Below are positions 16,752 through 25,430 of a DNA stretch of 64,000 nucleotides, piece by piece. Within the stretch, counting starts at the first letter, position 1, and each line of letters begins with the position of its first letter. The notes under the pieces were generated by a model. That model was not told the origin of the DNA and did no database searches. It saw nothing but the letters and a program-made list of their open reading frames with translations. Location: contig CAJOEI010000003.1 of NCBI GenBank assembly GCA_905233465.1, forward strand, positions 1 to 64,000, read 5' to 3'. The stretch comes from an uncultured Bacteroidaceae bacterium. Its GTDB lineage: Bacteria; Bacteroidota; Bacteroidia; Bacteroidales; Bacteroidaceae. A program made the position numbers and the translations under genes.

Positions 16752-17738
16752 CTATAGTGTGTACTGTGCATTGAAAAGGAAACTCGGAGCTGAGACATGA
16801 TACTTGGCGTATGCCACATCCAACTTGAACCGTTTAAGTTTCACTCCGGCACCGAAGCACAGCCCCGCTCCATGACTGCTACCGGCAGCCTTCATCTCGT
16901 ATGCTCTACGGAAGTTGAAGCCAGCAGAGATGTATAGTTGTTCTATGGGCAGGATGTCCAATCCTATGGCAAAGTGATTTGTCAGCTTGCGGCCAAAGCC
17001 CACTGTGCCCTTGCTGCTATAGAAGTCGGAGTCGCGCCAGCGTGTAAGGTCTGTAAGTGTCATAGTGAACTGAAGCGGAGCACTTTCAAGACGCTTGGTG
17101 ATGCCTGCCCGCAGGTCAAATGGCAGCCGCTCATGGTGGTCGCCAAAGCGATGCACCTGGCCGCCGAGATTGGCCGCCACCAATGAAACAGACAGGTCGC
17201 GTTGTTCGTTGTAGGCATTCAGGCCGAGGTCCACGGCTAATGCTACTGAGCTAAATTCGCCATAGTGGGAATATATGAACTTACCTGTGGCACCTCCCGC
17301 CAAATACTCTGTCAGTGTATAGGAATATCCGCCTGAGATGGCCATGTCTAAGGCTGAGAAGTCACCCATCTCAATGCCTTCTACGGTGGTCTCACGCAGT
17401 GTGCCATAGCCCACAAACTGCACGCCGACACCCCAAGTGCCCCGTTCACCCGAAGCCATCACCCACGATGCTGAGCCAGACTTACAGCCACGCATATATG
17501 TCAGGAAACTGAGGTTGAGGCTGCGGTCGCTTACGTTGGACATCAAGGCCGGGTTCTGCATCAGCAGTGAGGCATCGTCATCAGTAAGAGAGACATTCTG
17601 CCCGCCCAGCGCCATCCCGTGTGCAGATGTTGGCAACTCCAGGAAATTAAATACCGACGTACTCTGCGTCTGTCCGCGTCCTGCAAGAGTCGCTGACAGA
17701 AGAAAGACAGTGTAGAGTATCGTGCGTTTGATGTTCAT
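16752..17738 (-). CDS. porQ: Type IX secretion system protein PorQ
   Basis: A 328-residue outer-membrane beta-barrel of the FadL/PorV-like fold, beginning MNIKRTILYTVFLLSATLAG (signal peptide). The N-terminal plug-like segment FLELPTSAHGMALGGQNVSL is characteristic of PorQ. In T9SS, PorQ forms part of the attachment complex with PorU/PorZ/PorV. The start is placed at 17738 because the promoter -7 element (17754-17761) lies inside the longer ORF. The porQ-cmk-ispH order is familiar from Bacteroidales. Confidence 0.88.
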   Translation of the reverse strand: MNIKRTILYTVFLLSATLAGRGQTQSTSVFNFLELPTSAHGMALGGQNVSLTDDDASLLMQNPALMSNVSDRSLNLSFLTYMRGCKSGSASWVMASGERGTWGVGVQFVGYGTLRETTVEGIEMGDFSALDMAISGGYSYTLTEYLAGGATGKFIYSHYGEFSSVALAVDLGLNAYNEQRDLSVSLVAANLGGQVHRFGDHHERLPFDLRAGITKRLESAPLQFTMTLTDLTRWRDSDFYSSKGTVGFGRKLTNHFAIGLDILPIEQLYISAGFNFRRAYEMKAAGSSHGAGLCFGAGVKLKRFKLDVAYAKYHVSAPSFLFNAQYTL

Positions 17739-17753
17739 TGTCGTAATTGCGTG

Positions 17754-17761
17754 CAAAGATA
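17754..17761 (-). promoter_or_regulatory. Bacteroidetes -7 element (TATCTTTG) for porQ-cmk-ispH
   Basis: The minus strand reads TATCTTTGCACG, 15 bp before the porQ ATG. The predicted leader is under 10 nt. Confidence 0.65.
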
Positions 17762-17888
17762 CATAATAATTCATTATATTAACGAACGAAAAGGGCGTTT
17801 TGAGGTGTAGGATGTGCTTTTTTTGAAAAAAAACAACGTATTCTTAAAAAAAAAGTCGCAAAGAAATCGTGTTATCGAAAATTTGTGC

Positions 17889-17896
17889 TACTTTTG
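17889..17896 (+). promoter_or_regulatory. Bacteroidetes -7 element (TACTTTTG) for tonB
   Basis: TACTTTTGTCGCG lies 70 bp upstream of the tonB ATG and matches TAnnTTTG. Confidence 0.6.
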
Positions 17897-17966
17897 TCGC
17901 GTTAAGGCGCAAAAAATGCGCCTATAGCACTTATTTTAGCATTAAAGATAAAACAAAAATAACACT

Positions 17967-18686
17967 ATGGAAGAGATTAAGTCTATGACAGACGAGCTTC
18001 GTGGCCAACGCGGTACAAGCCTGTTGCTGGGTTACGTCTTGGTGCTCGCACTGATGTTTGTGGCTTTTGAGTACACGACACGAGAGATCAAGATTCAGGA
18101 ATTCGAGCCTATCTATGAGAGTGCCTTTGAGGAGGATATGATTCCCATCACCACTCAGAAGGAAGTCATGGCTCCGCCTCCTGCTGCTGCACCAAAGGTA
18201 GCAGAGATTCTGAATATCGTGGACAACGAGACCGAGCTCAACGAAGAAGAGGTGCAGACTTCCGAGGAAGTTAATCAGGCCATTACAACAGCTACTGGTG
18301 ACGGCGCTCCGACCGCTGTTGTCGCTGCACCTGGTCCTGTGGGTCCCGTGCGTGAGGAGTCTGATGACGACCGCATCTTTGAAGTCGTTGAGGAGAACGC
18401 AATGTTCCCTGGCGGTGATCAGGCATGTTACGAATGGCTCTCGAAGCACATCAAGTATCCCAGCATTGCGCAGGAGCAAGGCATTCAAGGTCGAGTATTT
18501 GTGCAGTTCGTCGTCAATAAAGACGGTTCTATTGTAGATGTTAAAGTGATGCGTTCACCCGACCCCTCTCTCTCCAAGGAGGCAGAGCGTGTCGTCAAGG
18601 AGATGCCGAAGTGGAAGCCTGCGCGTCAGGGTAACAAGCCTGTGCGTTCACGCTTCAACCTTCCCGTTATGTTCCGTCTGCAATAA
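17967..18686 (+). CDS. Energy transducer TonB family protein
   Basis: A 239-residue inner-membrane-anchored periplasmic protein. One N-terminal transmembrane segment (LLLGYVLVLALMFVAF, about residues 18-35) is followed by an acidic, Ala/Pro-rich spacer and a C-terminal TonB domain (about 145-239: YPSIAQEQGIQGRVFVQFVV ... VMRSPDPSLSKEAERVV ... NLPVMFRL). It would transmit proton-motive force to outer-membrane receptors. No exbB/exbD is adjacent, so it is an orphan tonB. Confidence 0.92.
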   Translation: MEEIKSMTDELRGQRGTSLLLGYVLVLALMFVAFEYTTREIKIQEFEPIYESAFEEDMIPITTQKEVMAPPPAAAPKVAEILNIVDNETELNEEEVQTSEEVNQAITTATGDGAPTAVVAAPGPVGPVREESDDDRIFEVVEENAMFPGGDQACYEWLSKHIKYPSIAQEQGIQGRVFVQFVVNKDGSIVDVKVMRSPDPSLSKEAERVVKEMPKWKPARQGNKPVRSRFNLPVMFRLQ

Positions 18687-18741
18687 TGCACAAAGCTTTG
18701 ACGATAGTGACCTAATATATAATAAGGTAGGTCTATATTCA

Positions 18742-18784
18742 AACACAGAGGCTGCACTCATTTTGGGTGCAGCCTCTGTGTTCT
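18742..18784. terminator. Bidirectional hairpin between tonB and the TIGR04076 gene
   Basis: AACACAGAGGCTGCAC pairs with GTGCAGCCTCTGTGTT, a 16-bp perfect stem between convergent genes. It is followed by TTCTTC on plus and preceded by AAT-rich sequence for minus. It probably terminates both. Confidence 0.75.
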
Positions 18785-19090
18785 TCAGTCATCAATCACT
18801 TCGAGATAGAAGCTGAAAGGTCTAAAACCGTCGTTGCAACTGATCATGGCGCTCATGGGATTCTTCATCCAGCCGTCATAGAAGTTGCCTTGCCCCGCCG
18901 CCAAAGCCTGCACAAATGATTTCATTGAGTCCCATGCCGACGGGCAAAGCCCTGCCGGGCACTGACCATCAACGGCAATCCATTGCTGTCCTTCAATGAC
19001 ATCACAGGTGTGTTCAATGGGATTCTCATATCGCGACATCAAGTCAGGATATACCGTCTGCCGAATGGCTGTTATGCTGACTTTGTTCAT
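18785..19090 (-). CDS. TIGR04076 family protein
   Basis: A 101-residue protein. The segment [17 protein letters not shown] and the C-terminal [16 protein letters not shown] match the pattern of TIGR04076, a small Cys-containing family of unknown function. Cysteines at [17 protein letters not shown] and SCNDG could bind metal (inference). The start overlaps the ribBA stop by 4 bp, so it is the last gene of the ribBA transcript. Confidence 0.75.
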   Translation of the reverse strand: MNKVSITAIRQTVYPDLMSRYENPIEHTCDVIEGQQWIAVDGQCPAGLCPSAWDSMKSFVQALAAGQGNFYDGWMKNPMSAMISCNDGFRPFSFYLEVIDD

Positions 19091-20292
19091 TTATTGAAAT
19101 GCAGTGTATGGCCCATGCGCTCCTGTTTTGTGCGAAGATATCGTTCGTTGTATGGGTTGGGTTGTATCTCAATGGGCACGTTCTCAACAATCTCCAATCC
19201 GTATGCCTCCAATCCGACCCTCTTGACGGGGTTGTTTGTCAGAAGTCGTATCTTGTGCACGCCAAGCTGCCGCAGAATTTGTGCACCCACGCCATAGTCT
19301 CGTTCATCAGGCTTAAAGCCGAGATGTACATTGGCCTCCACGGTGTCGTCGCCTTGTTCCTGTAGTTTGTAAGCACGCATCTTGTTAAAGAGTCCTATGC
19401 CGCGGCCCTCCTGGTTCATGTATAGCAGGATGCCTTTGCCTGCATTGTCAATCATCTGCATGGAGCGGTGCAGCTGTTCACCGCAGTCACATCGCTGGCT
19501 GCCGAAGATGTCGCCCGTGGCGCAGCTGGAATGCACGCGTACAAGAATGGGTTCGTCTGGTTGCCATGTCCCTTTGATGAGTGCCACGTGTTCGAGGCCG
19601 TTGGACTTCTGGCGGAAGGTGATGTCGCGGAAATGTCCGTATGCTGTTGGCAGGTCAACCTCTGGAGCGGCTTCTACCATCTGTTCTCTCTCAAGGCGGT
19701 ATGCTATGAGGTCGCGTATGGTGATTATACGTATTCCGTGTCGCTGTGCCACTTCCTGCAGCTGTGGCATGCGAGCCATAGTGCCGTCGGGGTTGAGTAT
19801 CTCTATCAGTGCCGCAGCAGGTTGCAGCCCGCTGAGCCGTGCCAGGTCAATGGCTGCTTCGGTATGTCCGGCGCGTCGAAGCACTCCTCGGTCCTGGGCA
19901 TAGAGTGGGTTGATGTGTCCGGGTCGTCCAAAGTCTGATGCCTTAGCCTGCGGGTTGGCCAGATGGCGTATGGTAGCAGCGCGGTCGGCCGTGCTGACTC
20001 CCGTTGTGCAACCGTCCAGTTTGTCCACTGTGACAGTGAATGGTGTGCCCAGCACAGAAGTGTTGTCTTGCACTTGGTGTGGCAACTCCAGTTCTTCGGC
20101 TCTGGATATGGTTATTGGTGCACAGAGCACTCCGCGACCTTCGCGGAGCATGAAGTTGACTTTCTCGGGTGTTATCATCTCGGCTGCCGTGATGAAATCA
20201 CCTTCGTTCTCGCGATCTTCATCGTCAACAACAATCACAAATTTGCCTTGCTTGAAGTCTTCCAATGCATCGGCTATAGAAGATAGGGTCAT
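19087..20292 (-). CDS. ribBA: Bifunctional DHBP synthase / GTP cyclohydrolase II
   Basis: A 401-residue fusion that makes both precursors of riboflavin. The N-terminal DHBP synthase half carries [16 protein letters not shown] (acidic Mg site) and a [13 protein letters not shown]-type substrate loop; the C-terminal GTP cyclohydrolase II half has the zinc cysteines in [20 protein letters not shown] and [15 protein letters not shown]. Both active sites look intact. It follows the LptF/G-type permease by 61 bp, filled with a TTGAAAA/TTGAAAG array. No FMN riboswitch is seen upstream. Confidence 0.97.
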   Translation of the reverse strand: MTLSSIADALEDFKQGKFVIVVDDEDRENEGDFITAAEMITPEKVNFMLREGRGVLCAPITISRAEELELPHQVQDNTSVLGTPFTVTVDKLDGCTTGVSTADRAATIRHLANPQAKASDFGRPGHINPLYAQDRGVLRRAGHTEAAIDLARLSGLQPAAALIEILNPDGTMARMPQLQEVAQRHGIRIITIRDLIAYRLEREQMVEAAPEVDLPTAYGHFRDITFRQKSNGLEHVALIKGTWQPDEPILVRVHSSCATGDIFGSQRCDCGEQLHRSMQMIDNAGKGILLYMNQEGRGIGLFNKMRAYKLQEQGDDTVEANVHLGFKPDERDYGVGAQILRQLGVHKIRLLTNNPVKRVGLEAYGLEIVENVPIEIQPNPYNERYLRTKQERMGHTLHFNK

Positions 20293-20340
20293 TGAAAGTT
20301 GAAAATTGAAAGTTGAAAATTGAAAAATGAAAGTTAGTTT
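20293..20340. repeat. TTGAAAA/TTGAAAG heptamer array
   Basis: The plus strand shows GAAAGTTGAAAATTGAAAGT and continuing units immediately upstream of the ribBA start (minus strand). The array makes up nearly all of the gap to the preceding gene. Confidence 0.8.
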
Positions 20341-20353
20341 ACTATTTGCTGTT

Positions 20354-22267
20354 TCAAGTTCCTTGCAATGTGCTTACTTTGCCTATTATGGCATTGAGTG
20401 CAGTGGGCATAGCGTTGAGGTCTCTAGCCAGCAGTATTCTGTATCGCCAGATGCGTAGCCACATCACTATTCCTGCAGGGAAGAAGAGTCCGACAGCCAT
20501 GTTCATCTTGCGGGTCCTGAAGGGACGCGTGTGTGCGTCGGGGATGAGTTTAGGCACACGGTTGAGTAGTGCTATCACGTGTATGTCGCGTTCGTTGCCC
20601 AGTTCCTCTATGGCTGCATCCAGCCTATCGCTGAGCTGTGTCACTTCGGTGTCTGGCTCGTAGCGGAAGAAGAGGCTGAAATAGCTGGGCATGAGCAACA
20701 GGTGGTGGTGGTGGAGATATGATGTGCTATCCTCGGCGATGGTCTGCAGCTCCGGGATAAGGCGTGCGTAGTCCGGCTCTTCCATCACAATTTCTTTGCG
20801 AGCCACGATGTAAAAGCGCTCGCGCAGGCCGAGCAATCGCCTAAAGAAGCGTATGTATGCTTCCATGTTGAACACGGTACTGTCCTTATTTGCTTTCACG
20901 GTGAGCCAGATACCGACAGGTGTGAGCAACGCTGTGCTGAGCCATAGGCCGAAGGCTGTTTCCCACTTGCCGGTTTCGGCCAGCTTCTCTCCCAGTGCGT
21001 TGATCATGTAGTATATGATGAAGATAACCACCGATACCACGACTGGAACGCCTAATCCGCCCTTACGGATGATGGCTCCGAGAGGTGCTCCTATGAAGAA
21101 AAATATGATACACGCAAGTGCAAGGCTGAACTTCTTGTGTCGTTCGCGCATGTGTATGCGCAGTGTGCGGTTGATTCCGTAGTAGAAGTCCTGTAGTGAT
21201 GTTGTCTGTGTCTGTCCGGCCTGTGCCCGGCTGACGGCGACGCGTGCTGACTGGCTGCGTTCGTTGTCGGTGAGGCGTGCGAAGATGGTGTCGAAAGGAG
21301 TATCTGCTTTAGCTGCTGCAGCGATGATTTTGGCAGAATCGCTGCGGCCGTTGAGGTGAGTACACTGCAGGAAGCTCCAGCTATATTGCTTGAATTGCTC
21401 CAATCCCATTGAGTCCAGTCGTCCGCTGATGCTGTCTATGCCTCGTGTGAGCATTTCAAGATTCTTTGTCTGGGCGTTGCCGTTGAAGAGCTCTGCATCC
21501 ATGACGCTGAAGTTGTTGTCAAATGGGATAAGGTCGACTTCCTCGAGGAATGTCTCGCGCATGTATGGCACTGTGGCATGGTCGAGGGCGTTGCCTGTGT
21601 TCTGCATATTGCGGAACCGGCGGCCGTCGTAGAGCGTGAGCTTGAGATGCATCTGCTCGGCTGTGGTCTGCATGCGGCCGGAATCGGCCATGACCACCTG
21701 TGTGTCGTCGAAGTTGCGCCCCTGTGTGTAGATGAGTATGCCATATAGCATACCAGTTTCTATATCTTTGCGCTGAACGAAAAGGTTGTAGCCTGGTATC
21801 TCATTATAGAAGATGCCCTCTGGAATCTCCATCTCGGGGCTTTTCTGTTTGGTGGAGTAGAGCAGTGCAGCCAGTTGCTTGCTCGACTCTGGTGCTATGA
21901 CGTTCTGGAAATAGAACGAGCCTGCTGCCACAATCACAGATACGACCATCACAGGTTGCAGGATGCGCAAGAGGGGAATGCCGGCAGCTTTCATTGCCAG
22001 CAGCTCCAGACGCTCGCCCATATTGCCAAAGCTGATCAGCGAGGCCAGCAGCAGTGCCAACGGCAGCGATAACGGCACGAGCGTCATTGAGGCATAGAAG
22101 AAGAATTTCACCCACACCTCAAAGGGCAGGCCCTTGCCGATGAGGTCGTCGACATAACGCCACAGAAACTGCATCATCAAAATGAACAGGCATATGAAGA
22201 AGGTGCCTGCAAAGAGTAGGCAAAACTGCTTCAATATGAAGATGTCAAGTTTCTTGATGATGCGCAT
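20354..22267 (-). CDS. LptF/LptG (YjgP/YjgQ) family permease
   Basis: A 637-residue inner-membrane protein of the LPS export ABC system. The N-terminal membrane block ([20 protein letters not shown] ... [20 protein letters not shown]) is typical. A periplasmic jellyroll-like region (about 110-330) follows, then more TM segments ([20 protein letters not shown] ... [20 protein letters not shown]). A ~150-residue C-terminal extension beyond E. coli LptF/G is usual in Bacteroidetes. Whether it is the F or the G subunit cannot be decided. It lies between the alkaline phosphatase and ribBA in one orientation. Confidence 0.9.
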   Translation of the reverse strand: MRIIKKLDIFILKQFCLLFAGTFFICLFILMMQFLWRYVDDLIGKGLPFEVWVKFFFYASMTLVPLSLPLALLLASLISFGNMGERLELLAMKAAGIPLLRILQPVMVVSVIVAAGSFYFQNVIAPESSKQLAALLYSTKQKSPEMEIPEGIFYNEIPGYNLFVQRKDIETGMLYGILIYTQGRNFDDTQVVMADSGRMQTTAEQMHLKLTLYDGRRFRNMQNTGNALDHATVPYMRETFLEEVDLIPFDNNFSVMDAELFNGNAQTKNLEMLTRGIDSISGRLDSMGLEQFKQYSWSFLQCTHLNGRSDSAKIIAAAAKADTPFDTIFARLTDNERSQSARVAVSRAQAGQTQTTSLQDFYYGINRTLRIHMRERHKKFSLALACIIFFFIGAPLGAIIRKGGLGVPVVVSVVIFIIYYMINALGEKLAETGKWETAFGLWLSTALLTPVGIWLTVKANKDSTVFNMEAYIRFFRRLLGLRERFYIVARKEIVMEEPDYARLIPELQTIAEDSTSYLHHHHLLLMPSYFSLFFRYEPDTEVTQLSDRLDAAIEELGNERDIHVIALLNRVPKLIPDAHTRPFRTRKMNMAVGLFFPAGIVMWLRIWRYRILLARDLNAMPTALNAIIGKVSTLQGT

Positions 22268-22317
22268 GAGGGGCGGCCTACGGCCGCAGTTTAAAGTTTA
22301 AGGTTTAAAGTTTAAAG
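22268..22317. repeat. GC palindrome plus TTTAAAG array
   Basis: GCGGCCTACGGCCGC is followed by TTTAAAGTTTAAGGTTTAAAG units. The same combination, reversed, precedes gpmI at 36721-36783. Confidence 0.8.
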
Positions 22318-22329
22318 TGGAGGTGGCCT

Positions 22330-23787
22330 TTATTCTTCAACCGTGTAGCCGGCTATGCGGGCCATGGCGGGTGCAATCTCGATGTTGTTAATGCGGCCCT
22401 GGAAGACCTCCGTACCGGGACCTATGGCATATACTGGAACGTAGCCATTGCTGTGTCCGCCACTGGCCCAGCTGATGAGTGACACTTCAGAGAGAATGTG
22501 CTTGACGGTCTCGCAGAGGTCGCTGATGCGTCCCTTGACATCGTTCGTGGCCTTGGTGCGGGCATCTGCGGGAGCGTCAGCTGGCAAACCACTGACCACA
22601 TTCATGGCTTTCTCAATATTGTTCCATCTGCCTTGCAAGCGCTGTTGCTGCTTCTCGTCGAGGCTGATGCCGGTGCCGAAGCCCATCAGTTCGTGCAGCT
22701 GCTTGTCTACGGCAGCCTTAGTAAATTTCTTAGGCGAGCGCTTGTATTGCTCGTTGAGGATCCATTTCAACTCGTCGATGCTGCAGCGCTGGTAGCGTAG
22801 CAACTCGGTGTGTAGCTCATACGGGCCGCGCCCCATGACCAGGCCGCCTGTCTCGTGGTCAGCACTGATGACGATGATGGTCTCGTCGGGATGTTGCTCG
22901 TAGAACTCGTAGGCCACCTTGACGGCCTTGTCCAGGTCGAGCACCTCGTTGATGGCATTGCCGATGTCGTTGCGATGGCAAGCATAGTCTATCATGCCGC
23001 CTTCAATCTGGAAGAAAAAGCCGTCTTTCTGTTTCGACATCAGGAAGTTTATGCCAGCACGTGTGATCTGTTCCAGCGTGAGGTCGTCCTTTGTCTGGTC
23101 GATGGCGTATGGAATGTGGTCGCTTTCGAGCTTTGCGTTTTGTGCGTCACTCTGGATGAGGATGACCTTGTCGGCTTTGCGTCCGCGTTTGGTGTATTCT
23201 TTATAGCTCTTCACGATGGTGTAGCCAGCATCCTTTGCCTGCTGGTGCAGCGATGGCTCACCATCCTTGGTGTATGGACGGTGGAAATCGGCGCCGCCGA
23301 AGAAGTCATAGCCACTGGCACAGAGGTCTTTGCCGAGCTCGTAGTACATTTGTCGGCTGGGCTGATGTCCGTAGAACGATGCTGGTGTGGCATGTGTGAT
23401 GGCTACGCTTGTGGCCACGCCCACGGCTTTGCCGGCCTTATGTGCCCAAGCCGCGATGCTGGTGCATGGTGTCTCGAGATCCTCAAGCACGCCGATGGCG
23501 CCGTTTTTTGTCTTGTGGCCGGTGGCCAGTGCCGTGCCACCGGCAGCAGAGTCTGTCACTCCGTTAGTGGCGGAGTAAGTGTTTACCATACCCACTACGG
23601 GCAGGCTGGCCATGAGGATGGGTTCGTAACCAATCTTCCCTTTCACGGCTGCAAGATATGTTTCAGTGACGTTGATTTGATTGACTCCCATGCCGTCGCC
23701 GATGAAATAGAACACATACTTCACTTCGGCGCTGGCGGCCAGACACAATGTTGCTGCAAGGAGCAGCGAGAGAAAACGCTTTAGCAT
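22330..23787 (-). CDS. Alkaline phosphatase (PhoA superfamily)
   Basis: A 485-residue secreted phosphomonoesterase. The signal peptide is MLKRFLSLLLAATLCLAASA. Metal ligands and nucleophile are recognisable: YFIGDGMGVNQIN, VTDSAAGGTALATGHK (Ser nucleophile in DSA), VISADHETGGLVMG and the C-terminal ASGGHSNGYVPVYAIGPG. It probably hydrolyses phosphate esters in the periplasm or at the surface. No Pho-box can be assigned. Confidence 0.94.
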   Translation of the reverse strand: MLKRFLSLLLAATLCLAASAEVKYVFYFIGDGMGVNQINVTETYLAAVKGKIGYEPILMASLPVVGMVNTYSATNGVTDSAAGGTALATGHKTKNGAIGVLEDLETPCTSIAAWAHKAGKAVGVATSVAITHATPASFYGHQPSRQMYYELGKDLCASGYDFFGGADFHRPYTKDGEPSLHQQAKDAGYTIVKSYKEYTKRGRKADKVILIQSDAQNAKLESDHIPYAIDQTKDDLTLEQITRAGINFLMSKQKDGFFFQIEGGMIDYACHRNDIGNAINEVLDLDKAVKVAYEFYEQHPDETIIVISADHETGGLVMGRGPYELHTELLRYQRCSIDELKWILNEQYKRSPKKFTKAAVDKQLHELMGFGTGISLDEKQQQRLQGRWNNIEKAMNVVSGLPADAPADARTKATNDVKGRISDLCETVKHILSEVSLISWASGGHSNGYVPVYAIGPGTEVFQGRINNIEIAPAMARIAGYTVEE

Positions 23788-23824
23788 GAGGTTATGAGAT
23801 TATAGGGTTTATACTGTTGCTGAT

Positions 23825-24526
23825 TTATTCTAATATTGCTTTCTTGATTATAACATCCTGCAGCGGGCGGTCGTCCTTGTCGGTGGGCATGGCTTGTATG
23901 GCCTTGACCACTTTCATGCCGTCAATGACGTGGCCGAAGACTGTGTATGTACCGTCGAGGTGTGGCGTACCTCCATATTGCAGATAGTCGTTCCACATGT
24001 CATAGGACATCTCTATGCCCTGTTCGGCCAGTGCAGCGCGCTGCTTGCCCAGCGCCCCTTCGCCCCACGAGCGTCCGTAGACAATATAGAACTGTGACCC
24101 GCTACTGCGCATCTCGGGGTTGACGTCGTCGCCCTCGCGTGCTGCGGCCACGGCTCCGCGCACGTGGTATAGCCACGGCAGACAGAACTCGGGCTCAATG
24201 GTATATGCTGGGCCGCCGTCGCCCAATGGCTTTGTGCGTGGTGGCGAGACAATGCTGTCGCCATCTGTGTGAACGCGGCTGTCGGGGTCGCCGCCTTGTA
24301 TCATAAAATCGCGGATAACACGGTGAAACAGAGTGCCGTCGTAGTACCCCTCGCTGCAAAGTCGCAGGAAGTTGTCCCGATGAAGAGGCGTTTCGTCGCT
24401 TAGTTCTATGCGTATCACGCCAGCTGTGGTCTCCAAGCGCACGCGGTTGGGCTTGGTCTTGGCACATGCGCCGACAAAAGACCATACCAGCATTAACAAT
24501 AATAAACAATGTCTTAGCTTTAGCAT
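23825..24526 (-). CDS. Cyclophilin-type peptidyl-prolyl isomerase, lipoprotein
   Basis: A 233-residue PPIase that speeds proline isomerisation in envelope proteins. Starting at MLKLRHCLLLLMLVW it has a lipobox-like SFVGAC, then the cyclophilin core: GTLFHRVIRDFMIQGGDPDS, SSGSQFYIVYGRSW and TVFGHVIDGMKVVKAIQ. The 24526 start is favoured because the -7 element lies at 24532-24539, leaving an almost leaderless mRNA. The ORF-track start lies upstream of this promoter. An insertion between the QFYIVYG and YTVFGHV motifs is longer than in minimal cyclophilins. Confidence 0.93.
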   Translation of the reverse strand: MLKLRHCLLLLMLVWSFVGACAKTKPNRVRLETTAGVIRIELSDETPLHRDNFLRLCSEGYYDGTLFHRVIRDFMIQGGDPDSRVHTDGDSIVSPPRTKPLGDGGPAYTIEPEFCLPWLYHVRGAVAAAREGDDVNPEMRSSGSQFYIVYGRSWGEGALGKQRAALAEQGIEMSYDMWNDYLQYGGTPHLDGTYTVFGHVIDGMKVVKAIQAMPTDKDDRPLQDVIIKKAILE

Positions 24527-24531
24527 GGCTG

Positions 24532-24539
24532 CAAAGGTA
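24532..24539 (-). promoter_or_regulatory. Bacteroidetes -7 element (TACCTTTG) abutting the PPIase start
   Basis: The minus strand reads TACCTTTGCAGCC-ATG, with only 5 nt between the element and the start codon. Transcription from it would start at or next to the ATG. Confidence 0.65.
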
Positions 24540-24613
24540 TGCAAAAAAAGCGAGATGTGGAGTAGCGAGGGCTCTTTATCTTGTTTTTTAATCTTTTTTT
24601 ATGATTGTCGTAA

Positions 24614-24648
24614 CAAAAATCCCTCTATGCTTGCGCGTAGAGGGATTT
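24614..24648 (-). terminator. Intrinsic terminator of the tRNA-Gln operon
   Basis: On the minus strand AAATCCCTCTACGC pairs with GCATAGAGGGATTT around a short loop, followed by TTGTT. It lies directly after the first tRNA-Gln. Confidence 0.85.
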
Positions 24649-24654
24649 ACCTTG

Positions 24655-24725
24655 TTGGGCTACCCGGACTCGAACCAGGAAAGGCAGGACCAGAATCTGC
24701 AGTGTTACCATTACACCATAGCCCA
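24655..24725 (-). tRNA. tRNA-Gln (anticodon CTG), copy 1
   Basis: A 71-nt cloverleaf: acceptor TGGGCTA/TAGCCCA, D arm GTGTAATGGTAACAC, anticodon arm GCAGA-TTCTGGT-CCTGC with anticodon CTG (one A-C mismatch at the stem end), T arm CCTGGTTCGAGTCCGGG. CCA is not encoded. It is identical to the second copy. Confidence 0.95.
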
Positions 24726-24801
24726 ATGTGTTTCACGATATATAGATTCAGGGCAAAATAAACTTATGAAACGATTAAAGAGTGTCTTAACTTATCCTTT
24801 G

Positions 24802-24872
24802 TTGGGCTACCCGGACTCGAACCAGGAAAGGCAGGACCAGAATCTGCAGTGTTACCATTACACCATAGCCCA
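24802..24872 (-). tRNA. tRNA-Gln (anticodon CTG), copy 2
   Basis: Identical 71-nt sequence to copy 1, 76 bp further along. It is promoter-proximal, with a TACTTTTG element at 24892-24899. Confidence 0.95.
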
Positions 24873-24891
24873 ATCTTCGGATTTGCGGCTG

Positions 24892-24899
24892 CAAAAGTA
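24892..24899 (-). promoter_or_regulatory. Promoter -7 element (TACTTTTG) for the tRNA-Gln pair
   Basis: The minus strand reads TACTTTTGCAGCC, 19 bp before the tRNA 5' end. Together with a plus-strand TACTTTTG two bases away (24902-24909) it forms the perfect palindrome CAAAAGTAGGTACTTTTG. Confidence 0.7.
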
Positions 24900-24982
24900 G
24901 GTACTTTTGATGAAACGCACAAGCATTTCCCTAAAAAAATGTAATTTCGCGATGTTTTTTTCAGTTATCGGTTATTAAATAG

Positions 24983-24990
24983 TAACTTTG
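24983..24990 (+). promoter_or_regulatory. Bacteroidetes -7 element (TAACTTTG) for rsfS-ftsH-cdsA
   Basis: TAACTTTGCAGCC lies 24 bp before the rsfS ATG. Confidence 0.7.
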
Positions 24991-25014
24991 CAGCCTGAAA
25001 CCAAACTCAACTAA

Positions 25015-25377
25015 ATGAAACAATCCACACAGCAATTATTGACAAGTATACAGGATGGCCTGCAAGATAAAAAAGGTCATGACATAGTTATAGCTGATAT
25101 AAGCAGCATCACAGAGGCAATATGTGAGGCCTTTGTGATCTGCACGGCCAATTCCCCTTCACACGTACAGGCATTGGCCGAGAGTGTTGGCGAGAAGGCC
25201 CGAGAGCTCAGCGACGCACGTCCTACGGCCGTGTCCGGCATGGCCAATGCCATCTGGGTGGCGATGGATTACACAGATGTCATAGTACATATTTTCTTGC
25301 GTGAGGCGCGCGAATTCTATGACTTGGAACATCTGTGGGCCGATGCCGAGTTGACGGCAGTACCCGACTTGGACTGA
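25015..25377 (+). CDS. rsfS: Ribosomal silencing factor RsfS
   Basis: A 120-residue protein that binds L14 and blocks subunit joining in stationary phase. Family motifs are visible: VIADISSITEAICEAFVICT, the ANSPSHVQALAE segment, and WVAMDYTDVIVHIFLREARE with FYDLEHLW. It is the first gene of the conserved Bacteroidales cluster rsfS-ftsH-cdsA, 53 bp before ftsH. Confidence 0.95.
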   Translation: MKQSTQQLLTSIQDGLQDKKGHDIVIADISSITEAICEAFVICTANSPSHVQALAESVGEKARELSDARPTAVSGMANAIWVAMDYTDVIVHIFLREAREFYDLEHLWADAELTAVPDLD

Positions 25378-25430
25378 TAGTCGAAATGTCGAAATAACGG
25401 AAACCATAACGAAAACGCATAATAATCATC

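Noticed and set aside
20293-20353. FMN riboswitch upstream of ribBA
   Set aside because: The 61-bp gap holds only a TTGAAAA-type array and no RFN-like conserved sequence.
24601-24900. Protein ORFs with repeated GYPDSNQERQDQN segments
   Set aside because: They are plus-strand readings of the two minus-strand tRNA-Gln genes.
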